Origin: Streptomyces bluensis
GTDB lineage: Bacteria; Actinomycetota; Actinomycetes; Streptomycetales; Streptomycetaceae
DNA length: 64,000 nt
Assembly: GCF_014650715.1 (NCBI RefSeq)
Contig: NZ_BMVM01000021.1
Location: forward strand, 1 to 64,000
Direction: 5' to 3'
Of the stretch, positions 1 to 7,558 are shown in pieces; the first letter of the stretch is position 1; each line of letters starts with the position of its first letter. The translations under genes and the position numbers were made by a program. Below the pieces are notes generated by a model that saw nothing but the letters and a program-made list of their open reading frames with translations, was not told the origin of the DNA and ran no database searches.

Positions 1-275
1 ACCAGCGCGAGGTCTTCCAGCGGGCCGGCATGTGGCTCACCGCCGGCGAGTGGGGCGGGCCCAAGGACGGCGAGACCGTCGAGAAGCGCCTCATCCGCTA
101 CCGGACCGTGGGCGACATGTCCTGCACGGGCGCCGTCGACTCCGACGCGACCACGCTGGACGCCGTGATCGCCGAGATCGCCGCCTCCCGGCTCACCGAG
201 CGGGGCGCGACCCGCGCCGACGACAAGCTGTCCGAGGCCGCGATGGAAGACCGCAAGCGCGAGGGGTACTTCTAG
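1..275 (+). CDS. cysD: Sulfate adenylyltransferase subunit 2 (CysD), C-terminal part
   Basis: Only the last ~91 codons are inside the window; the frame is open from the first base to the TAG at 273-275. The tail contains RLIRYRTVGDMSCTGAVDS and ends in KREGYF, typical of the small subunit of ATP sulfurylase. CysD catalyses adenylylation of sulfate to APS, driven by the GTPase CysN. It is followed after 2 nt by the ATG of cysN, so the two are co-transcribed. The 5' end lies outside the window. Confidence 0.93.
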   Translation, partial: QREVFQRAGMWLTAGEWGGPKDGETVEKRLIRYRTVGDMSCTGAVDSDATTLDAVIAEIAASRLTERGATRADDKLSEAAMEDRKREGYF

Positions 276-277
276 TC

Positions 278-1606
278 ATGAGCACCACCACGGAACTGTC
301 CGAGACCACGCTTCTGCGGTTCGCCACCGCCGGGTCGGTCGACGACGGCAAGTCCACGCTCGTCGGGCGGCTGCTGCACGACTCCAAGTCGGTGCTCGTC
401 GACCAGTTGGAGGCCGTGGAGCGCGCCTCGGCCAGCCGTGGCCAGGAGGCCCCCGACCTCGCGCTGCTGACGGACGGTCTGCGGGCCGAGCGGGAGCAGG
501 GCATCACCATCGACGTGGCGTACCGCTACTTCGCCACGCCCCGCCGCCGGTTCATCCTCGCCGACACCCCCGGCCATGTGCAGTACACCCGCAACATGGT
601 CACCGGCGCCTCCACCGCCGAACTCACAGTCATCCTCGTCGACGCCCGCAACGGCGTCGTCGAGCAGACCCGCCGCCACGCCGCCATCGCCGCACTCCTG
701 CGCGTCCCCCACGTGGTCCTGGCCGTCAACAAGATGGACCTCGTCGGGTACGAGGAGCGGGAGTTCGCGGCCATCGCCGAGGAGTTCACCGCGTACGCGA
801 CCGAGCTGGGCGTCCCCGAGGTCACCGCCATCCCGATCTCGGCGCTGGCCGGTGACAACGTGGTGGAGCCGTCGGCGAACATGGACTGGTACGGCGGCCC
901 GACGGTCCTGGAGCACCTGGAGACCGTCCCGGTCAGCCACGACCTGGCGCACTGCCACGCCCGGCTGCCCGTGCAGTACGTGATCCGCCCGCAGACCGCC
1001 GAGCTCCCCGACTACCGTGGGTACGCGGGCCAGATCGCGGCCGGTACGTTCCGTGTGGGCGACCCGGTGACCGTGCTCCCTTCCGGCCGTACGACCACGC
1101 TCGCGGGCATCGACCTGCTGGGCAAGCCGGTCGACGTGGCGTGGACGCCGCAGTCGGTGACCCTCCTGCTGGAGGACGACATCGACATCTCGCGCGGCGA
1201 CCTGATCGTGCCGAGCAAGGACGCGCCCGCGACCACCCAGGACATCGAGGCGACCGTCTGCCATGTCGCCGACGCCCCGCTGACCGTGGGCCACCGTGTG
1301 CTGCTCAAGCACGGCACCCGCACGGTCAAGGCCATCGTCAAGGACATCCCGTCCCGGCTGACGCTCGACGACCTGTCCCTGCACCCGCACCCGGGGCAGC
1401 TCGTCGCGAACGACATCGGCCGTGTGAAGATCCGCACCGCGGAGGCGCTGCCCGTCGACTCGTACGCCGACTCGCGGCGCACCGGCTCGTTCATCCTGAT
1501 CGACCCGGCCGACGGCACGACCCTGACCGCCGGCATGGTCGGCGAGTCGTTCGCCTCGCCGGAGCCGGTCAAGGACGAGGCCGAGGACGACGGGTGGGAC
1601 TTCTGA
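278..1606 (+). CDS. cysN: Sulfate adenylyltransferase subunit 1, GTPase (CysN)
   Basis: 442 aa. EF-Tu-like GTPase that powers APS synthesis with CysD in assimilatory sulfate reduction. Visible motifs: P-loop GSVDDGKST near residue 18, the DTPGH switch II motif and NKMD for guanine recognition, followed by beta-barrel domains. No APS-kinase (CysC) domain is fused at the C-terminus, so CysC must be separate. I chose ATG 278, two bases after the cysD stop; the open frame extends further upstream but runs antiphase through cysD. Cytoplasmic. The C-terminus is acidic (DEAEDDGWDF). Confidence 0.96.
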   Translation: MSTTTELSETTLLRFATAGSVDDGKSTLVGRLLHDSKSVLVDQLEAVERASASRGQEAPDLALLTDGLRAEREQGITIDVAYRYFATPRRRFILADTPGHVQYTRNMVTGASTAELTVILVDARNGVVEQTRRHAAIAALLRVPHVVLAVNKMDLVGYEEREFAAIAEEFTAYATELGVPEVTAIPISALAGDNVVEPSANMDWYGGPTVLEHLETVPVSHDLAHCHARLPVQYVIRPQTAELPDYRGYAGQIAAGTFRVGDPVTVLPSGRTTTLAGIDLLGKPVDVAWTPQSVTLLLEDDIDISRGDLIVPSKDAPATTQDIEATVCHVADAPLTVGHRVLLKHGTRTVKAIVKDIPSRLTLDDLSLHPHPGQLVANDIGRVKIRTAEALPVDSYADSRRTGSFILIDPADGTTLTAGMVGESFASPEPVKDEAEDDGWDF

Positions 1607-1607
1607 C

Positions 1608-1712
1608 ATGAACTCCACCGATTTCTTCTCCACGTTCGCGAAGGAGGGCGGCCGTGTCGGCAGCGGTGCTCTCGGGAGCGGGCAGGGCGGAGTCGCGCGA
1701 TGTGCGCGCTGA
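1608..1712 (+). CDS. Possible 34-aa small ORF after cysN
   Basis: An ATG one base after the cysN stop opens a 34-codon frame (MNSTDFFSTFAKEGG..., ending VARCAR). Its position resembles translational coupling to cysN. There is no clear Shine-Dalgarno of its own and I recognise no family. It could be a small operon member, the degraded start of a longer gene, or chance coding in GC-rich DNA. Confidence 0.25.
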   Translation: MNSTDFFSTFAKEGGRVGSGALGSGQGGVARCAR

Positions 1713-1837
1713 CGTACGCGCACGGCCTGCGCGCCCTCACCCCCCTCACCCCCCACCGCCGTAGACGAAAACCTGCCGACCTCCCGGCCACGACCTGACA
1801 GGCCGTGACCGCCGGGCCATCGAGAGGAACCCCTCCC

Positions 1838-2941
1838 GTGCCACCCAGTACCGTCGTACGCCGCACGCTCGCGGTCATCGCGGCGCTCCCCCTCCTCACC
1901 CTCGCCGCCTGCGGCTACGGCTCCCAGGCCAAGAAGGACGACGCCGCGCAGGTCGCCGCCGGTGCCAAGAAGATCGACGGTCTCGACACCGTGAAGATCG
2001 GCTACTTCGGCAACCTCACCCATGGCACCGCCCTGGTCGGCCGCCACGAGGGCATCTTCCAGAAGGAACTCGGCGGCACGAAGGCCGACTACGCGACCTT
2101 CAACGCCGGCCCCTCCGAGATCGAGGCCCTCAACTCGGGCTCCATCGACATCGGCTGGATCGGCCCCTCCCCGGCGATCAACGGCTACACCAAGTCGAAC
2201 GGCAAGAGCCTGCGCATCGTCGGCGGCTCCGCGTCCGGCGGCGTGAAGCTCGTGGTCAACCCGGACAAGGTCACGTCCCTGAAGGACGTCAAGGGCAAGA
2301 AGATCGCGACCCCGCAGCTCGGCAACACGCAGGACGTGGCGTTCCTCAACTGGATCGCCGACCAGGGCTGGAAGGTCGACGCGCAGAGCGGCAAGGGTGA
2401 TGTGTCGGTGGTCCGCACGGACAACAAGATCACCCCGGACGCCTACAAGTCGGGTTCCATCGACGGCGCCTGGGTGCCGGAGCCGACCGCGTCCAAACTG
2501 GTCGCCGAGGGTGCGAAGGTGCTGCTCGACGAGGCCGACCTGTGGCCCGACAAGAAGTTCGTGATCACGAACATCATCGTGTCGCAGAAGTTCCTGAAGG
2601 AGCACCCGAAGGTCGTCGAGGCGGTGCTGAGGGGCTCGGTCAAGACCAACGCCTACATCGCCTCCCACCCGGACGAGGCCAAGGCCGCGGCGAACGCCCA
2701 GCTCAAGGTGGACTCCGGCAAGGAACTGCCGGCCGAGGTGCTCGACCCGGCGTGGAAGTCGATCCAGTTCACCAACGACCCGCTGGCGTCCACCCTCGAC
2801 ACCGAGGCGGAGCACGCGGTCAAGGCCGGTCTGCTGGAGAAGCCCGACCTGGGCGGCATCTACGACCTGAAGCTGCTCAACCAGGTCCTCAAGGCCGAGG
2901 GCGAGTCCGAGGCCGACGACGCCGGTCTCGGCGCCAGGTAA
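1838..2941 (+). CDS. ABC transporter substrate-binding lipoprotein, aliphatic sulfonate (SsuA-like) type
   Basis: 367 aa. Signal peptide with lipobox LTLAAC (lipidated Cys at residue 25), then an NMT1/SsuA-like periplasmic-binding fold (KIGYFGNLTHG near the start, EIEALNSGSIDIGWIGP in the first lobe). Likely binds a sulfonate or related oxoanion at the outer membrane face of the cell. Start chosen at GTG 1838, with GAGAGG about 10 nt upstream; the open frame begins at 1805 but that start lacks an RBS. First gene of a three-gene ABC unit behind cysDN, which supports a sulfur substrate; the exact ligand is not readable from sequence. Confidence 0.9.
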   Translation: MPPSTVVRRTLAVIAALPLLTLAACGYGSQAKKDDAAQVAAGAKKIDGLDTVKIGYFGNLTHGTALVGRHEGIFQKELGGTKADYATFNAGPSEIEALNSGSIDIGWIGPSPAINGYTKSNGKSLRIVGGSASGGVKLVVNPDKVTSLKDVKGKKIATPQLGNTQDVAFLNWIADQGWKVDAQSGKGDVSVVRTDNKITPDAYKSGSIDGAWVPEPTASKLVAEGAKVLLDEADLWPDKKFVITNIIVSQKFLKEHPKVVEAVLRGSVKTNAYIASHPDEAKAAANAQLKVDSGKELPAEVLDPAWKSIQFTNDPLASTLDTEAEHAVKAGLLEKPDLGGIYDLKLLNQVLKAEGESEADDAGLGAR

Positions 2942-2977
2942 CCGCGCAGTCCGATCAGTTCCCAGGAGGTGACGACC

Positions 2978-3766
2978 ATGGCCACCGCACTCGTCAAGGC
3001 CGCCGACGGCGTCCAGGCGGTCGAGCACGCCGCCCGTATCGAGCACGTCTCGAAGTCCTTCGCCGGGCCCGCCGGACAGCAGCTCGTCCTCGACGACATC
3101 ACGCTCGATGTCGCTCCGGGCGAGTTCGTCACCCTCCTGGGGGCCTCGGGCTGCGGCAAGTCGACGCTGCTCAACCTGGTCGCGGGGCTGGACAAGCCGA
3201 CCGCGGGCAGCATCACGACCGACGGGCGCCCCGCCCTGATGTTCCAGGAGCACGCCCTGTTCCCGTGGCTGACCGCGGGCAAGAACATCGAACTCGCCCT
3301 GAAGCTCAGGGGTGTTCCGAAGAACGAGCGGCGCGGCCGGGCCGAGGAACTGCTCGAACTGGTCCGGTTGAAGGGCGCGTACGGCAAGCGCGTGCACGAG
3401 CTGTCCGGCGGTATGCGCCAGCGCGTGGCGCTCGCCCGTGCGCTCGCCCAGGAGAGCAAGCTCCTGCTGATGGACGAGCCGTTCGCGGCGCTCGACGCCA
3501 TCACGCGGGATGTGCTGCACGACGAACTGACGCGCATCTGGAGCGAGACCGAGGTGTCCGTCCTTTTCGTCACGCACAACGTGCGCGAGGCGGTCCGGCT
3601 GGCCGAGCGTGTCGTCCTGCTGTCGTCGCGGCCGGGCCGTATCGCACGGGAGTGGACGGTCGACATTCCGCAGCCGCGCCGTATCGAGGACGCCGCCGTG
3701 GCCGAGTTGTCCGTCGAGATCACCGAAGAACTGCGTGGGGAGATCCGCCGCCATGGCCAGCACTGA
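2978..3766 (+). CDS. ABC transporter ATP-binding protein, nitrate/sulfonate type
   Basis: 262 aa. Walker A GASGCGKST (residues 55-63), signature LSGGMRQR, Walker B LLLMDEPFAAL and the switch histidine in FVTHNVREA: a complete NrtD/SsuB-type ATPase. Start at ATG 2978, eight bases after AGGAGG (2964-2969); an in-frame GTG at 2969 overlaps that Shine-Dalgarno and is rejected. It energises the permease encoded next, whose start overlaps this gene's end by 14 nt. Confidence 0.93.
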   Translation: MATALVKAADGVQAVEHAARIEHVSKSFAGPAGQQLVLDDITLDVAPGEFVTLLGASGCGKSTLLNLVAGLDKPTAGSITTDGRPALMFQEHALFPWLTAGKNIELALKLRGVPKNERRGRAEELLELVRLKGAYGKRVHELSGGMRQRVALARALAQESKLLLMDEPFAALDAITRDVLHDELTRIWSETEVSVLFVTHNVREAVRLAERVVLLSSRPGRIAREWTVDIPQPRRIEDAAVAELSVEITEELRGEIRRHGQH

Positions 3767-4685
3767 GACCAAGGCCGACGGGACCGTCAAGGACGACGGC
3801 AAGGGCGCCGTCAGGAATACGGGCGGCAACGACCTGGCGGGCCTCGAAGCGGGACTGGACGCCCTGGAGACGGTCCAGTCCGGGCGGACGCCGTTCCGGC
3901 AGACCTTCGTGCAGAAGATCATGCCGCCGCTGATCGCCATCGCGGTCGTACTGGTGCTGTGGCAGGCACTGATCTCCTTCAACGTCGTCGACGACCCGAC
4001 CAAGCTGCCCTCGCCCGGCGACGTGTGGGGCGAGATCGAGGACGCCTGGCTTCAGGGCACCCTGCTCGGCTACATCTGGACGAGCGTCTCGCGCGGTCTG
4101 CTCGGCTTCCTGCTCGCTCTGGCGATCGGCACTCCGCTCGGTCTGCTGGTGGCGCGGGCGAAGTTCGTCCGGGCGGCGATCCACCCGATCCTCTCCGGCC
4201 TGCAGTCGCTGCCGTCGGTGGCCTGGGTGCCGCCCGCCGTCATCTGGCTCGGCCTGAACGACCAGATGATGTACGCGGTGATCCTGCTGGGCGCCGTCCC
4301 GTCGATCGCCAACGGACTCGTCTCGGGCGTCGACCAGGTGCCCCCGCTCTTCCTGCGGGCGGGCCGCACGCTGGGCGCGACAGGACTGAAGGGCACCTGG
4401 CACATCGTGATGCCGGCCGCTCTGCCCGGCTATGTGGCCGGGCTCAAGCAGGGCTGGGCGTTCTCGTGGCGCTCGCTGATGGCCGCCGAGATCATCGCGT
4501 CCTCGCCCGATCTCGGCGTCGGTCTCGGCCAGTTGTTGGAGAACGGCCGCAACACCAGCTCGATGTCCATGGTCTTCCTCGCGATCCTCCTCATCCTGAT
4601 CGTCGGCATCGCCATCGACCTGCTGATCTTCAGCCCGCTGGAGCGGTGGGTCCTGCGCAGCCGCGGCCTCCTCGTGAAGAGCTGA
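3753..4685 (+). CDS. ABC transporter permease, SsuC-like
   Basis: 310 aa. Begins inside the end of the ATPase gene (14-nt overlap), implying coupled translation. About 55 hydrophilic N-terminal residues (Lys/Asp/Gly-rich) precede the first membrane helix; roughly six helices follow, with an EAA-type coupling loop around GRTLGATGLKGTWHIVMPAALPG. Membrane channel partner of the preceding ATPase and lipoprotein. The soluble N-terminal extension is longer than in most SsuC proteins. Confidence 0.9.
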   Translation: MASTETKADGTVKDDGKGAVRNTGGNDLAGLEAGLDALETVQSGRTPFRQTFVQKIMPPLIAIAVVLVLWQALISFNVVDDPTKLPSPGDVWGEIEDAWLQGTLLGYIWTSVSRGLLGFLLALAIGTPLGLLVARAKFVRAAIHPILSGLQSLPSVAWVPPAVIWLGLNDQMMYAVILLGAVPSIANGLVSGVDQVPPLFLRAGRTLGATGLKGTWHIVMPAALPGYVAGLKQGWAFSWRSLMAAEIIASSPDLGVGLGQLLENGRNTSSMSMVFLAILLILIVGIAIDLLIFSPLERWVLRSRGLLVKS

Positions 4686-4689
4686 GCCC

Positions 4690-5460
4690 ATGCACACCCC
4701 GGTCCGCCCCGCCCGCCCCGTCCTGGTGGTCATCGCCCACGGCAGCCGCGATCCGCGGCACGCCGCGACCGTGCACGGCCTCGTCCGGCGTGTGCGGGCG
4801 ATGCGTCCCGGGCTGCGCGTGGAGACCGGTTTCCTGGACTTCAACGTCCCGTCCGTAAACGGGGTGCTGGAGTCCCTGGCGGCGGAGGGCGGCGTACGGG
4901 ACGTCGTGGCCCTCCCGCTGCTGCTGACGCGTGCGTTCCACGCGAAGGCGGACATCCCGGCGGTGCTGCGGGACGCGCCGACGCGGCTCCGCATCCGCCA
5001 GGCGGACGTGCTCGGCCCGTCACCCCTGCTGCTGGCGGCGCTCGAACGCCGACTGTACGAGGCCGGGCTGACGCCCGCCGACAAGTCCTCGACCGGGGTG
5101 GTCCTGGCCTCGGCGGGGTCCACTGACCCGGAGGCGATCGCAGTGATCGCAGACATCGCGCGGGAGTGGCGGCACACCGGTTGGTGCGCCGTGCGGCCTG
5201 CGTTCGCCTCCGCCGCGTCTCCCACGGGGTTCTCCCGCACGGAGGACGCCGTACGGGAGCTGCGCGCGCTGGGCTGTGCGCGGGTGGCGGTGGCACCGTA
5301 CGTCCTGGCCCCTGGCTTCCTGCCGGACCGCATCGCGCGGGGCGCGGCCGGGGCGGACCTCCTGTCGGACGTGCTGGGGTCCGCGCCGGAGGTGGCGCGG
5401 GTGCTGCTGGAACGGTACGACGCGGCGAGGCTGCCCACGCCTGCGGCACTGGGCGCGTGA
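4690..5460 (+). CDS. Sirohydrochlorin chelatase (CbiX/SirB-type)
   Basis: 256 aa. N-terminal VVIAHGSRDPRHA and a second histidine region (LTRAFHAKADIP) are the metal-binding motifs of the CbiX/SirB class II chelatases, here as an internally duplicated two-domain protein. It probably inserts Fe2+ into sirohydrochlorin to make siroheme, the cofactor of sulfite reductase. Starting 4 nt after the permease stop, it is the last gene of the sulfur operon. A cobaltochelatase role is possible, but the context favours siroheme. Confidence 0.88.
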   Translation: MHTPVRPARPVLVVIAHGSRDPRHAATVHGLVRRVRAMRPGLRVETGFLDFNVPSVNGVLESLAAEGGVRDVVALPLLLTRAFHAKADIPAVLRDAPTRLRIRQADVLGPSPLLLAALERRLYEAGLTPADKSSTGVVLASAGSTDPEAIAVIADIAREWRHTGWCAVRPAFASAASPTGFSRTEDAVRELRALGCARVAVAPYVLAPGFLPDRIARGAAGADLLSDVLGSAPEVARVLLERYDAARLPTPAALGA

Positions 5461-5477
5461 CCCGCCCCATCCCTGCT

Positions 5478-5616
5478 GGGGGCTCCGCCCCCAGACCCCC
5501 GTTCGGCCTGAACGGCCTCGTCCTCAAACGCCGGACGGGCTGGAAATCCAGCCCCGGCCGGACAAATTCAGCCCCTCCGGCGTTTGAGGAGCGGGGGTCC
5601 AGGGGGCGGAGCCCCC
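5478..5616. terminator. Large nested inverted repeat between convergent genes
   Basis: Three nested arm pairs: outer arms 5478-5499 and 5594-5616 (near-perfect, rich in GGGGGCGGAGCCCC-type sequence), middle arms TCCTCAAACGCCGGA (5521-5535) and its exact complement (5576-5590), and an inner hairpin GGGCTGGA-AA-TCCAGCCC (5537-5554). Another GGGGCGGAGCCCC block follows at about 5631. It lies between genes that converge, so it is probably a bidirectional terminator; sequences of this kind are common between Streptomyces genes. Confidence 0.75.
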
Positions 5617-5690
5617 TCGGCGGGGTCGAAGGGGCGGAGCCCCTGGAGATGGGACGGGTAGGGGCGGCGGGGGCGAGAAACATTCGGGGG

Positions 5691-6320
5691 TCAGCGGGGC
5701 AGGCGTCCCCCGGTGATTCGTGGGTCGCGCCCGCTCAACGCCAGCGCCCGCTCGAAGACGGACACATCGTCCGGCACGGGAACCGGGTCGGCGAAGCCGT
5801 CGTACTGGCGGTAGAGCTCGGCGTGGGTCTCGACCACGTCCAGCACCAGCCGGGCCGCGCCCTCGGAGAGGTGGATCTCCTGTCCGGTGGCGGCGGCGAC
5901 GTCCCAGCCGTGGACCGCCATCTCCTTCACTATCATCCCGGCCAGGTCGGAGGCGGGAAGCACACCACCGCCCAGGTCGACCTCGCCCTCCCACACGGCC
6001 GGGTCGCCCCATGCGGCGACGGCGCGGTCCAGCTGGTCGGCGTACGCCCGCGCCCAGTCCGGGTCGGCGGTGAAGTCGCGTGCGGTCAGCTCCTCGGGGA
6101 GCGGCTTGCGCAGGGCGCGGTGCTCCAGGCCGTGCGAGGTGTAGAGGACCCAGTGGTTGACCAGGGCGCGGACGTCCCAGCCGGGGCAGTGCGTGGGCGC
6201 GGACAGCTGTCCCGCCGAGACGCCGCGGGCCACGCGGGCGGCCTCGGCGGCACATTCGACCATGTACGGGTGCACGAGTCTGTGCGGACTGTTCCGGTTG
6301 TTCTGGTGCTCATCGCTCAT
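5691..6320 (-). CDS. TIGR03086-family metal-binding (DinB-like) protein
   Basis: 209 aa. The pattern of the mycothiol-dependent maleylpyruvate isomerase N-terminal/DinB superfamily is clear: SAPTHCPGWDVRALVNHW in the first third and MIVKEMAVHGWDVAAATG in the middle, with histidines suited to bind one divalent metal. Members of TIGR03086 are mostly of unknown function and may be thiol-dependent transferases. Single gene, convergent with the sulfur operon. Confidence 0.82.
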   Translation of the reverse strand: MSDEHQNNRNSPHRLVHPYMVECAAEAARVARGVSAGQLSAPTHCPGWDVRALVNHWVLYTSHGLEHRALRKPLPEELTARDFTADPDWARAYADQLDRAVAAWGDPAVWEGEVDLGGGVLPASDLAGMIVKEMAVHGWDVAAATGQEIHLSEGAARLVLDVVETHAELYRQYDGFADPVPVPDDVSVFERALALSGRDPRITGGRLPR

Positions 6321-6420
6321 GTGCCCACGCTAGAGACGGCCGCCTCACACCTCTTGAACAAACGCGACACCACCAGCTCGCAGAGATCCCTCATGCAGGT
6401 GAAGCTTCCACAGGAGCCCC

Positions 6421-6633
6421 GTGGAAAAGGAAGAACTGTACGCGCTGGACATCACCGGGGCGAAGTGGCGCAAGAGCAGCCGAAGCCTTCTGATCTGCGC
6501 GGAGGTGGCTGAGATCGCGGGTGGTGCTATGGCACTGCGGGATTCGAAGAATCCCGCAATTGGCGACCTGCGGTTCACCGCCGAGGAATGGAGTGCCTTC
6601 CGGGACGGAGTAAGCGCGGGCGAATTCGGCTGA
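6421..6633 (+). CDS. DUF397 domain protein
   Basis: 70 aa, GTG start preceded by CAGGAG seven bases upstream. WRKSSRS near residue 16, the central VAVRDSK-like segment (ALRDSKNP) and FTAEEWSAF at the end define DUF397. Such proteins normally sit directly behind an XRE-family helix-turn-helix regulator and act as its small partner; no such regulator is adjacent here, so this is an orphan copy. A strong hairpin follows. Confidence 0.88.
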   Translation: MEKEELYALDITGAKWRKSSRSLLICAEVAEIAGGAMALRDSKNPAIGDLRFTAEEWSAFRDGVSAGEFG

Positions 6634-6651
6634 CCGTCCGCCTCTCACGCC

Positions 6652-6696
6652 GGCCCCGCCGCGTCACCGGTCCCGGACCGGTGACGCGGCGGGGCC
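6652..6696 (+). terminator. Perfect 22-bp inverted repeat after the DUF397 gene
   Basis: Arms 6652-6673 and 6675-6696 are perfectly complementary and separated by one base (a few pairs would open to form the loop). It starts 18 nt after the DUF397 stop and is very GC-rich, with no T-run, as usual for Streptomyces terminators. Confidence 0.75.
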
Positions 6697-6801
6697 CGGG
6701 GCGCGCCACGCCTTCCCTCAAGGCGGCCCTGACCGCACTCGGGCCCTCCGCCGGGTCTGCCCCGCACTCTCCCCCGTCATCCCGAACACAGAGGCAAAGA
6801 C

Positions 6802-6921
6802 GTGACCGATACACAACAGATCCTTCTCCCCACCAGCGGCGAGAGGGAAGCCCCCGTCCCCATGGACCTGGCCACCTCCGTGTGGACGGGCAGCACCAGG
6901 CACGGCCCCGGCGCTCATTGA
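6802..6921 (+). CDS. Possible 39-aa small ORF
   Basis: GTG at 6802 with GAGG seven bases upstream opens a 39-codon frame (begins MTDTQQILLPTSGERE, ends RHGPGAH). The composition is less Arg/Ala-biased than random frames of this genome. It lies between the DUF397 terminator and the convergent DUF1697 gene. I recognise no family. It may be a genuine small protein or precursor peptide, the remnant of a longer gene, or chance. Confidence 0.3.
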   Translation: MTDTQQILLPTSGEREAPVPMDLATSVWTGSTRHGPGAH

Positions 6922-6929
6922 CAGCCGCC

Positions 6930-7475
6930 TCAGGCACGCGTGAGTTCCTCCAGCTTGACGACCGTGTTCCAGTTGCGGGAGGTGGCGACCAGGCCCTTGA
7001 GGGGCCGGGGCCGTGACAGAGCCTCCGCCAGCTTGGAACGGCCCAGCCCGTCGGGGGCGTACAGGTACAGGGCACGGTCACCGAGGCGGAACTCCTCGGG
7101 CAGGAAGACCTGCTGGTCGATCGAGGCGAAGCGGTCCCCGTCGACCGGGGTCGAGAAGTACGTGACGTGGAGTTGCCTGGGCTCCAGGTCGGCGGCCGGG
7201 AAGGGGCAGTCGTCCCGTATCGCCTTCAGATAGGTGTGGTCGCGCACGAGGACGTCGACAGTGAAACCGAAGTGCTTCTCGACGGCCTGCGTGATGTCCG
7301 CCGCGAGGGTGTCCTCGTCGCCGCTGTCGGCGCTGAAGACCGCGTTGCCGCTCTGCAGGTAGGTGGCCACACCGGTGTGGCCGAGGCCCGTCAGAAGGGT
7401 GCGCAGTTCGGCCATCGGCACCTTCTTGCTGCCGCCCACGTTGATGCCGCGCAGCAGCGCCGCGTACGTCGTCAT
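6930..7475 (-). CDS. DUF1697 domain protein
   Basis: 181 aa. The N-terminal signature YAALLRGINVGGSKKVPMAEL, the segment YLQSGNAVF and a later P-E-F-RLGDRALYLY region identify DUF1697, a small cytoplasmic family of unknown function. Length is typical for the family. Apparently monocistronic. Confidence 0.9.
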   Translation of the reverse strand: MTTYAALLRGINVGGSKKVPMAELRTLLTGLGHTGVATYLQSGNAVFSADSGDEDTLAADITQAVEKHFGFTVDVLVRDHTYLKAIRDDCPFPAADLEPRQLHVTYFSTPVDGDRFASIDQQVFLPEEFRLGDRALYLYAPDGLGRSKLAEALSRPRPLKGLVATSRNWNTVVKLEELTRA

Positions 7476-7558
7476 CCGCCCACCCTACGACCCCGGCCGG
7501 ACCGGCCCTCGATCACGGCCTCCGGCCGCCCGCTCCATTCCTGCGGTGATCTTCCGGC

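Noticed and set aside
272..4003. 1243-aa open frame on the minus strand
   Set aside because: It is antisense to cysN and the ABC genes, with a low-complexity Arg/Gly/Val composition typical of GC-rich shadow frames; the plus-strand proteins have clear families.
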